22,926 nucleotides of DNA from an uncultured Eggerthellaceae bacterium (GTDB lineage Bacteria > Actinomycetota > Coriobacteriia > Coriobacteriales > Eggerthellaceae): assembly GCA_910588435.1 (NCBI GenBank), contig CAJUPL010000026.1:1-22926 (forward strand), given 5' to 3'. Under the pieces are notes generated by a model, which was not told the origin of the DNA, did no database searches, and worked only from the letters and a program-made list of their open reading frames with translations. Every line of letters starts with the position of its first letter. Positions within the stretch are counted from its first letter, which is position 1. A program made the translations under genes and the position numbers. Below, one piece after another: positions 1-5,684 of the stretch.

Positions 1-210
1 TCGGGACCCCTGACGGGACCCCTCCGAAAACTCGGCGGCTCAAGGCTGAACCTGATGGCTGTCACCTGCCAAACTTGCCCGATCCTTCGGCCTCGCTCCG
101 CTCGGTCCGGTGTCGCGGGTGCAAGCACCCGCTCCTTTTATTACGGCCTTTAACTTTGCATGTGCAAGCACAAGCAAAGTAGCGGCCTTGGGGCGCTCAC
201 GCGCCCCTTT
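1..210 (+). repeat. Repeat block 1, left part (modules A, B, C, D)
   Basis: Positions 1-110 (module A) recur at 22737-22841 nearly unchanged, including the tandem CGGGACCCCT pair and the CTTCGGCCTCGCTCCGCTCGG stretch. Module B at 115-132 is a hairpin, GCGGGTGC/GCACCCGC, with tail TCCTTTTATT. Module C at 145-187 has flanks GGCCTTTAACT and AGTAGCGGCC around a hairpin (ACTTTGC/GCAAAGT outer arms). Module D at 190-207 is GGGGCGC-TCAC-GCGCCCC followed by TTTCC. Each module occurs in other intergenic blocks with different stem sequence. No credible gene is seen here. Confidence 0.85.
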
Positions 211-217
211 CCTAATG

Positions 218-276
218 ATGACCTCTCAGGTCAATGACACTGCCCCGTGCGCAATGTCATTGACCTTCTGGGTCAT
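218..276. promoter_or_regulatory. Paired TGACC-N5-GGTCA dyads, copy 1
   Basis: Two inverted repeats TGACC-N5-GGTCA lie at 219-233 and 261-275, with centres 42 bases apart, close to four helical turns. They are joined by an 11-base inverted repeat (229-239 with 255-265) around a 15-base centre CTGCCCCGTGCGCAA. The right side runs into TCATATATAGGG. The same arrangement occurs at 8514-8571 in front of the MoaE-like gene, with the centre reverse-complemented. This looks like a double operator for a dimeric regulator; the regulator is not identifiable from the sequence. Confidence 0.5.
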
Positions 277-355
277 ATATAGGGTTGCAGACGCATTCGC
301 ACGCTAGCGATCCCGCTTGCCAATGTGCGGCAAGGCACAAATGCGGTGCGTTGCC

Positions 356-496
356 CTACGTCCACCAGAAACCGATCTTCAGGTTGAATCCGCCCTCAAC
401 CTGGAACAGATTCTTCTGGTTGGCGTAGGGTGCGCCACCGACCATGTGGCGCGCCGCAACGCATCAAGCCAGATTGCTGGTGTACGCAACCAGGTA
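356..496 (-). pseudogene. Possible 3' gene remnant of unknown origin
   Basis: On the minus strand one frame reads a protein-like stretch ending NLKIGFWWT at a TAG (356-358), interrupted by an in-frame TGA at 464-466 and entering repeat sequence above about 497. The alternating polar/hydrophobic end could be a beta strand. The plus strand also stays open across 317-571, so coding direction is uncertain. No family is recognised. The stretch sits where blocks 2-5 have only a short spacer between modules D and E, so it may be leftover from a gene caught between repeat copies. Confidence 0.2.
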
Positions 497-502
497 ACAA
501 CC

Positions 503-860
503 CCTACCTGTGGGCGGCTGCATTCCTCCCATCATGTGGGCGCTTGCATTGCAAGCGCAGCATTGCGATGAGCAATGCGTAACTTGCCCGACAGGGCAAG
601 AACACCCGGATGCAGACCTCAGGTCAGACAACCTAGCCTGGCGCAGACCATCTATCCGGGCATTTCGGGTTATCACCCTCATTTCGCTACCTTCTCGCCC
701 TTCGGGCTTTCAGGTAGCTGCGCCCTGAGCCATGCGAAAATTGCTTCGCATGGCGAGGAAGTGCCCTAGGGGTGCGCTTCCAATGGAAGCGCCCACAAGA
801 AAGGGAGCGCCCCAAGGCCTTAGTGAAAGGAGCGGGCGCTCTTTGCCCGCGACACATTTT
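503..860 (+). repeat. Repeat block 1, right part (hairpins E to I plus inverted E and B)
   Basis: In order: E hairpin GCGCTTGC-ATT-GCAAGCGC (540-558); F hairpin GCATTGC/GCAATGC (560-578); linker GTAA; G hairpin CTTGCCC-GACA-GGGCAAG (583-600); AACACCCGG; a core with CCTGGCGCAGA and a GGGT-TATC-ACCC mini-hairpin (667-678); H hairpin GCTACCT/AGGTAGC (686-718) enclosing GCCC/GGGC; I hairpin with 10-bp arms GCCATGCGAA/TTCGCATGGC (729-754). The right end carries modules E (774-792) and B (832-850) read on the minus strand, so the element has inverted end modules. No gene is seen between about 500 and 960. Confidence 0.8.
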
Positions 861-928
861 CGGAGCAGCGAGCAGGACGCGCTCGAAGAGCGCGAATGTT
901 TGATAGTGCGGAAGCGGGGGTTTTCGGT

Positions 929-934
929 TATACT
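929..934 (+). promoter_or_regulatory. Candidate -10 box for the tRNA-Ser pair
   Basis: TATACT lies 30 bases before the first tRNA-Ser, inside the short stretch between repeat block 1 and the tRNA. No convincing -35 hexamer is present at 16-18 bases upstream, so the call rests on the -10 and the position only. Confidence 0.35.
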
Positions 935-964
935 CTTGCGTTGCTGATTGCAGCCGCTGAACAC

Positions 965-1056
965 GGAGAGGTGTCCGAGCTGGCCGAAGGAGCACGATTG
1001 GAAATCGTGTATGCGCCAAAAGCGTATCCAGGGTTCGAATCCCTGCCTCTCCGCCA
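965..1056 (+). tRNA. tRNA-Ser, anticodon GGA
   Basis: Class II tRNA with a long variable arm. The acceptor stem GGAGAGG (965-971) pairs with CCTCTCC (1046-1052), followed by G and an encoded CCA (1054-1056). The anticodon arm is CACGA-TTGGAAA-TCGTG with anticodon GGA at 1000-1002, reading UCC/UCU. The T arm contains GGGTTCGAATCCC. It is 19 bases upstream of a second serine tRNA with the same acceptor stem, so the two are probably one transcript. T-rich spacer TTTTTTGTCTTTC follows. Confidence 0.97.
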
Positions 1057-1075
1057 TTTTTTGTCTTTCAAACCC

Positions 1076-1168
1076 GGAGAGGTGGCAGAGCGGTTGAATG
1101 CGGCGGTCTCGAAAACCGTTATGCCGTGTCAAGCGGTATCCAGGGTTCGAATCCCTGCCTCTCCGCCA
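1076..1168 (+). tRNA. tRNA-Ser, anticodon CGA
   Basis: Second class II serine tRNA. The acceptor stem GGAGAGG (1076-1082) pairs with CCTCTCC before G and an encoded CCA (1166-1168). The anticodon arm is GCGGT-CTCGAAA-ACCGT with anticodon CGA at 1110-1112, reading UCG. The variable arm differs from the first tRNA while the acceptor and T arms are the same. Its 3' end is 2 bases from the stop codon of the convergent larE gene, leaving no room for an intervening terminator. Confidence 0.97.
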
Positions 1169-1170
1169 CA

Positions 1171-1989
1171 TCATCCAGATACGGCAGCTAACCCCTCGTT
1201 CAGGCTTCCGGTGCGGTAGCCCTCCAAGTCAAGCGAGACATACTTGAAGCCCAGTTCGCGAAGCGAATCCACAACATGCACGCGCGCATCATCTTCCAAG
1301 AAGCGAGCCATATCCTGCTCCTCAACCTCTATGCGCGCCACGTCCCCATGCGCACGAACCCTGACCTGCTGAAATCCAGCTGAACGCAACATCTCTTCCG
1401 CTGAGCCAACGCGCGCCAGCGCCTCATGCGAAAGAGGCGTTCCGTAAGGCAGGCGGCTTGCCAGGCAGGCAGATGCAGGCATATCCCAATTGGGCACGCC
1501 AAGCTCCTTGGCGGCGGCGCGGATCTCAGTCTTGGTGAGCCCGGCATCCGCAAGCGGGCTTCTGATCCCAAGCTCAGACACGGCGCGCGTGCCCGGCCTG
1601 TAGTCAGAAGCGTCATCAACGTTGCTTCCGTCGCAGACCTGCGCGTCAAGCTCCGCCGCCTCAGCAGCCACAGCCCCCATGATCAGCTTCTTGCAGAGGT
1701 AGCACCTCTCAGGCGTGTTCGCCATGATCCCGGCATCCTCAAGCGGATCCACGCTGCATTGCAGATGCGGTATCCCCCATTTGTGGCAGAACTCCTTAGC
1801 GAAGGAGGAATCCCGGCGCGGCATCAGCGCGGACTCAACCGTGATAGCAAATGCCTCTACGCCAGGCACTTGGCTAGCGAAGGCCAGCAGGAACGTGGAA
1901 TCCGTTCCGCCCGAGAACGCGATGGCCACACGGCCCATGTTCGCAAGGTCAGCATGCAAGATCTCAAGCTTGTCTTCCAAAGATGTCAT
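1171..1989 (-). CDS. larE: LarE-type ATP-dependent sulfur transferase
   Basis: 272 residues, the usual LarE size. LarE supplies sulfur to the nickel-pincer nucleotide cofactor of lactate racemase and related LarA enzymes, in the cytoplasm. The PP-loop ATP site SGGTDST is at residues 26-32. Three cysteines stand out: C96 and C99 in ERCYLCKK, and C175 in PASACLASR, the place of the sulfur-carrying cysteine in the family. The C-terminal SLDLEGYRTGSLN block is also typical. The start at 1989 was chosen because the family begins about 18 residues before the first beta strand; an upstream GTG at 2034 would add 15 residues without family support. No clear Shine-Dalgarno is visible. larB, larC and larA are absent from the window, so its partner enzyme is unknown. 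It converges on tRNA-Ser with a 2-base gap. Confidence 0.88.
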   Translation of the reverse strand: MTSLEDKLEILHADLANMGRVAIAFSGGTDSTFLLAFASQVPGVEAFAITVESALMPRRDSSFAKEFCHKWGIPHLQCSVDPLEDAGIMANTPERCYLCKKLIMGAVAAEAAELDAQVCDGSNVDDASDYRPGTRAVSELGIRSPLADAGLTKTEIRAAAKELGVPNWDMPASACLASRLPYGTPLSHEALARVGSAEEMLRSAGFQQVRVRAHGDVARIEVEEQDMARFLEDDARVHVVDSLRELGFKYVSLDLEGYRTGSLNEGLAAVSG

Positions 1990-2056
1990 GCGGCCATTAT
2001 CCCAGAAGCTGCACGCCGCTCTAAAAGATGACACAGGTGGTATGCGTTTGAAAAAT

Positions 2057-2077
2057 AATCACAACATATTGTTGATT
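2057..2077. promoter_or_regulatory. AT-rich dyad between larE and menEC
   Basis: The 1990-2200 gap between the divergent larE and menEC genes has one AT-rich patch (about 2045-2080). Within it CAACA-TAT-TGTTG (2062-2074) is a 5-bp inverted repeat flanked by AATC and ATT. It could be an operator or part of divergent promoters; no -35/-10 pair with good spacing was found. The rest of the gap shows nothing recognisable. Confidence 0.25.
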
Positions 2078-2200
2078 CCCGAGCCAATCCACACCGCTAG
2101 GCGTTAATATATCCAAGGCCGCGGGCAAACGCCCAACAAACCTTCTCCGCCCGCTGCGTCCATTTCAAAGACTCACTAGCCGCACCAAAACAGGGACAGT

Positions 2201-2257
2201 ATGACCGCAGCTGACATGCCCGCGAACTTCGCAGACTGGACATGCGCGTCCAGATGA
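2201..2257 (+). CDS. 18-codon upstream ORF overlapping the menEC start
   Basis: ATG at 2201 follows AGGGA (2192-2196), a better ribosome site than any in front of the long menEC frame. It encodes a peptide beginning MTADMPANFADWT and ends at TGA 2255-2257, which overlaps an in-frame menEC ATG (2254) as ATGA. Either this is a translationally coupled leader, or the real N-terminus of the ligase separated by a single-base frameshift. The composition of NFADWT resembles the N-termini of acyl-CoA ligases, which supports the second reading. Not certain to be translated. Confidence 0.35.
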   Translation: MTAADMPANFADWTCASR

Positions 2258-5148
2258 TAGACGTCTTCGAAAGCAGCGCGCGCACCACGCCGGACGCTAC
2301 GTTCTTCACCTTTGCCGCAGATGACGGCACGCAGATCAGCTATACGTACAAGCAGTCGCGCCTAGTGGCGGCATCCCTCGCGCGCCGCATTCGCAAGCTT
2401 GGCGTGCGCCCCGGTGAGCTAGTTGTGGCGGACATGCCCAACTGCCCGGAATTCGTCTTCCTGGTGCTGGCGGCCGCTTACGGCAACTTCACGCTGGTCA
2501 CCCTCAAGCATTCGCTCTCCAAGACGGAGAAGCTGGCGAACGTGCTTGAGCTTGAGCGTGACGGCATGAGAATAGGCCTGCAGGTTGATTCCGCGCGTGC
2601 GCGTGAGCTGCTGCCGCACGTTCGCAATCTCCCATCCGCGCATACTGAGCAGGAGGAGGCTCAGATCGTGGAGGACATCCTGGGCGCGTCTGACCGGGCG
2701 CGCTCCATCATGGGGGAGGACCGGGACCTGCTGGATGACACGGCGCACTTCGCCGAGCGTGCGGCGCATCTGTTCGACGGCACCACGCAGGCGAACATCC
2801 TGTTCACGAAGGGAACCGCGCCTTCCGCGAAGACGCGCGCGGTGCCGCTCACGTGGGCTCAGCTCACGGGCGCTTCGAAGCGCGCGAACCACTCGCTTGC
2901 TGAGCACGGCGGCCATCTCTGGCAAGAGAGGCTCCCGCTCTCCGGTGCGGCCAAGCCTGGCATCGGCGGCGCGCTCTCCAACTTGCACGGGCCAAGCGCA
3001 GGCGCCACAGCGGACGGTGCGCCTGAGGTCCGCTGGCAGTGCGTGCTGCCGCTTTGCCATATCTCCGGCTTCCAGATCCTGGTGCGCTCCGTTGTGGGCC
3101 GCACCCCGCTGCTCATATATGAGCGCTTCGACGCGGAGACGGTGCTGAATGATGCAGAAGCCGCGGGCGTCACGCACATCACAGTGTCTGACCGCATGAT
3201 GCAAGACCTGCTCACGGTTGAGGAGTGGCGCGCGGACATCCAGCCGAACGCCACAAGCCGCCTTGCGGCATACCAGTGCATCCTGCTTGCGGGCCACAAG
3301 CTGAATCCGCGCACGGTGGGCCGCGGGCTTGACGTGGGCGCGCGCATGTTCGCAAGCTATGGCATGCCGGAGACGTCAAGCTTCATCGCCACCAGCCTGA
3401 TCACGCCGGATTTCCGCGGCGGCCTGCGCCTCATGGACGGCTACACCGCGCACATCGTCGATCCGGACGAGTTCGGCTTCGGGCGGCTTGCGGTACAGGG
3501 GCCGGGCGTGTTCGACGGCTACATCAACTGCTCCACCGCGTTCACGGTGGATCACTACTTCATAACCGGTGACGTGGCGGCGCTGTTCGACGGCTGCATC
3601 TACGTTCGCAACCGCACGGCCAATATGTTCGAAAGCGCCGGTGAGACGGTATATCCCGAAGAGATCGCGGACGTGCTGCGTCACGTTCCCGGGGTGTCGG
3701 GCGCGCATGTGTTCGGCGTGCCGGACACCAAGAAGGGCCGCCGCCCGGTGGCCATCGTGGAGCGCGACGATCCGGCGCTGACACCTGAGCTCGTGGAGGA
3801 CACGGCGTATCTCTGGATGGGCGGCAAGAGCCAGCTTGACGGCGTTGTGGTGGTGGATCAGCTGCCGCGGACGGAGTCCGGCAAGGTGGACCGTGAGCTC
3901 ACGGAGGAGATGTACAAGCGGCGCCTGCAGGTGGCGAAAGTGGTGCTCCATCACGTTCGCGTTCCGTTCAAGCAGCCGCTGCAGACTGCCTTGGGCATTC
4001 TGGAGGCGCGGGACACCGTCATCGTTGAGGTGGTGGATGCGCTCGGGCGCGTGGGGCTGGGCGAGTGCGTGTCCTTTGACGAGGGTTACGGGCTTGCGGA
4101 GACGCTGCCGGATGACGTTGCGTGGCTGCGCGACGTGCTGGTGCCGGCTGTGAAGGATCGCGTGTTCCTGCACCCGCGCGAGGCGGCGGAGCTGGTGGCT
4201 TCGCTTGACGGCGCGGCGGCTCACCCCATGGCGTCAAGCGCCATCGACACTGCGCTCTGGGACTTGTACGGCCAGGCCACCGAGCGGCCGCTCTGGCAGC
4301 TCTTGGGTGAGGAGTACAGGCAGATCTGGGTGGATGCCGGGCGCCTGTCAGAGTATTCGCAGCTGCCCATAGTGGTAGACGTGACGGGCAATCAGGCGCG
4401 CGTGGCGTCAGGCGCCATCATCGGGCTTGCACCCACGCCGGTCATGATGGAGAACGCAACGGCCGCCGTGAACGCGGGCTACAAGCGCCTCAAGATGAAG
4501 GTGGCGCCTGGCGTTGGATTCGCCACTGTTGAGGCCATCCGCCGCGCGTTCCCCAACCTGCTGATCACGCTTGACGCGAACCGCAGCTTCACGGATGAGA
4601 CGTTCGCCGAGCTCAAGGCGTACGACGCGCTGAACATCGGCTGGATCGAGGAGCCTTTTGATGTCAGCGGCGGTTCGAACGCCGTTCGGCGCGACGAGTT
4701 GCTGAAGATGCAGTCCATGCAGCCCTACATGGCAACGCCCGTATGCGCGGACGAGTCTTACGCGAACGCGGCCGAGGCGGAGCGCATCCTGCAGTTCCCG
4801 GATGTCAGGTGCATCGCCATCAAGGCGCCCAAGTTCGGCAGCATCGGGGCGGCGCTCAGCTACGTTGCGCGCGCGAAGATGTCCGGGCGCGTGGTTTGGA
4901 TGGGCGGCATGTATGACACGGGGATCGCCCGGCGCGTGGCGGCTGCGTTCGAAACGCTGCCAGATATGATCTTCCCGGGGGACGTTGGGGCTGTGTCCAG
5001 GTTCTTTGATATAGACGTCACCTATCCGGCGCATACCGCAAGCGCGGGCACCGTGCTCCTGAATGGCGAAGGGTTCGAATACGGCCTCGGCTGCACCCTT
5101 GACGAGGACGCCCTCTCCCTGGTTGAGGTAGACCGGTTGACGCTGTAA
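2242..5148 (+). CDS. Fused o-succinylbenzoate-CoA ligase / o-succinylbenzoate synthase (MenE-MenC)
   Basis: 968 residues with two domains. The first (about 1-560) is an ANL-family ligase: a degenerate P-loop FTKGTAPSAKTRA (188-200), YGMPETS, TGDV (D444) and PRTESGKVDR with the adenylating lysine K548. The second (about 566-968) is an enolase-superfamily o-succinylbenzoate synthase: KMK (K751, K753), LDAN (D778), WIEEPF (E803), ADES (D837/E838) and AIKAPK (K861), so the catalytic lysines and metal ligands are all present. In menaquinone synthesis MenC dehydrates SHCHC to OSB and MenE activates OSB to OSB-CoA, so the fusion would carry two consecutive steps, ligase domain first. The start is uncertain: ATGs at 2242 and 2254 both have weak ribosome sites and an upstream ORF ends at the second. 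A terminator hairpin follows at 5176. Menaquinone use fits an anaerobic respirer. Confidence 0.85.
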   Translation: MRVQMIDVFESSARTTPDATFFTFAADDGTQISYTYKQSRLVAASLARRIRKLGVRPGELVVADMPNCPEFVFLVLAAAYGNFTLVTLKHSLSKTEKLANVLELERDGMRIGLQVDSARARELLPHVRNLPSAHTEQEEAQIVEDILGASDRARSIMGEDRDLLDDTAHFAERAAHLFDGTTQANILFTKGTAPSAKTRAVPLTWAQLTGASKRANHSLAEHGGHLWQERLPLSGAAKPGIGGALSNLHGPSAGATADGAPEVRWQCVLPLCHISGFQILVRSVVGRTPLLIYERFDAETVLNDAEAAGVTHITVSDRMMQDLLTVEEWRADIQPNATSRLAAYQCILLAGHKLNPRTVGRGLDVGARMFASYGMPETSSFIATSLITPDFRGGLRLMDGYTAHIVDPDEFGFGRLAVQGPGVFDGYINCSTAFTVDHYFITGDVAALFDGCIYVRNRTANMFESAGETVYPEEIADVLRHVPGVSGAHVFGVPDTKKGRRPVAIVERDDPALTPELVEDTAYLWMGGKSQLDGVVVVDQLPRTESGKVDRELTEEMYKRRLQVAKVVLHHVRVPFKQPLQTALGILEARDTVIVEVVDALGRVGLGECVSFDEGYGLAETLPDDVAWLRDVLVPAVKDRVFLHPREAAELVASLDGAAAHPMASSAIDTALWDLYGQATERPLWQLLGEEYRQIWVDAGRLSEYSQLPIVVDVTGNQARVASGAIIGLAPTPVMMENATAAVNAGYKRLKMKVAPGVGFATVEAIRRAFPNLLITLDANRSFTDETFAELKAYDALNIGWIEEPFDVSGGSNAVRRDELLKMQSMQPYMATPVCADESYANAAEAERILQFPDVRCIAIKAPKFGSIGAALSYVARAKMSGRVVWMGGMYDTGIARRVAAAFETLPDMIFPGDVGAVSRFFDIDVTYPAHTASAGTVLLNGEGFEYGLGCTLDEDALSLVEVDRLTL

Positions 5149-5175
5149 GGTCCCTTGCTGCTCCAATCCGATGTC

Positions 5176-5204
5176 GCGGGCACGCTGTGCCCGCTCCTTT
5201 TATT
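5176..5204 (+). terminator. Terminator hairpin B after menEC
   Basis: GCGGGCAC-GCT-GTGCCCGC (5176-5194) followed by TCCTTTTATT, 27 bases after the menEC stop. It has the form of an intrinsic terminator. Copies with the same tail occur at 115, 8099, 22152 and 22848. Confidence 0.65.
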
Positions 5205-5244
5205 ACGGCCTGATGCTCTTGCAGCCTTGCTGCCCCAAAAATGC

Positions 5245-5278
5245 TGCATGGGCGAAGAACGCGCCCATGCACTTTTAT
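5245..5278 (+). terminator. Terminator-like hairpin B' in block 2
   Basis: TGCATGGGCG (5245-5254) pairs with CGCCCATGCA (5262-5271) around AAGAACG, then CTTTTATAA. The same stem with loop changes is at 14203 and 22221. It sits second in line after menEC and before module C. Confidence 0.5.
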
Positions 5279-5281
5279 AAC

Positions 5282-5324
5282 GGCCTTTAACTTTGCATGT
5301 GCAAGCACAAGCAAAGTAGCGGCC
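5282..5324 (+). repeat. Module C, block 2
   Basis: Flanks GGCCTTTAACT and AGTAGCGGCC enclose ACTTTGC (5290-5296) pairing with GCAAAGT (5311-5317), and an inner TGTGC/GCACA. Nearly the same as the copies at 145, 14240 and 22258, but with a stem unlike those at 8130 and 22881. Confidence 0.8.
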
Positions 5325-5684
5325 TTGGTGGCCTTCCGGCCACCTTTTCAGCAGTTAACCCCGCCAAACCTGTGGACTCCTCCCCCATCTGTGGGCGCTT
5401 CCATTGGAAGCGCAGTTGCACGCCAGTGCAACGTAACGCAGGCGATAGCCTGCGAACACCCGAGAAGGAGCAACTGGTCAGGCAACCTGGCCTGGCGCAG
5501 ACAATCTATCCGGGTATTTCGGGCTTCCGCCCTCATTACGCTGTGCTGGCACACAGCTGCGTCGGCAATGCCGACGCCCACTCCTGAGGGGGGGGTAGCT
5601 GCGATAAGCAATGTAAGCGCCCATAAGGAGAGGGCGTTCTCCAAACAAGCAACCGCCCTAAAGCAACATCTCAGGCAACCTGGC

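Larger units (their letters stand above)
5161..5684 (+). repeat. Repeat block 2 between convergent menEC and amrS
   Basis: Contains in order B (5176-5194), B' (5245-5271), C (5282-5324), D (5327-5344), E GCGCTTCC-ATT-GGAAGCGC (5395-5413), F GTTGCAC-GCCA-GTGCAAC (5415-5432), linker GTAA, G CGCAGGC-GATA-GCCTGCG (5437-5454), AACACCCG, core CCTGGCGCAGA, mini-hairpin GGGC-TTCC-GCCC (5521-5532), H GCTGTG/CACAGC (5540-5557), I GCGTCGGC-AAT-GCCGACGC (5559-5577), then an eight-G tract (5588-5595). F, G, I and the mini-hairpin have stems different from blocks 1 and 3 but remain paired. A second copy of the core, CAGGCAACCTGGCCT, is at 5672-5686 and contains the amrS stop. No gene is seen. Confidence 0.85.

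Noticed and set aside
145..187. Module C as an integron attC site (fixed flanks, variable paired centre).
   Set aside because: The GTTRRRY/RYYYAAC core boxes are absent, neighbouring genes lie in both orientations, and there is no integrase gene.
317..571. An 84-codon plus-strand frame in block 1 as a real gene.
   Set aside because: No ribosome site, its last third is repeat sequence, and the opposite strand reads more protein-like in the same place.
503..600. CRISPR-like array from regularly spaced palindromes.
   Set aside because: The palindromes differ from one another, spacers are 2-6 bases, and no cas gene is present.
710..1174. A 154-codon minus-strand open frame across the two tRNA genes.
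   Set aside because: It reads through both tRNA-Ser genes and repeat block 1; the sequence is the familiar artefact of translating serine tRNAs.
2419..3297. Long antisense frame within menEC, and similar ones in nifJ and addA.
   Set aside because: The sense frames have clear family motifs throughout; the antisense frames are low-complexity, Arg/His-rich shadows of GC-rich codons.
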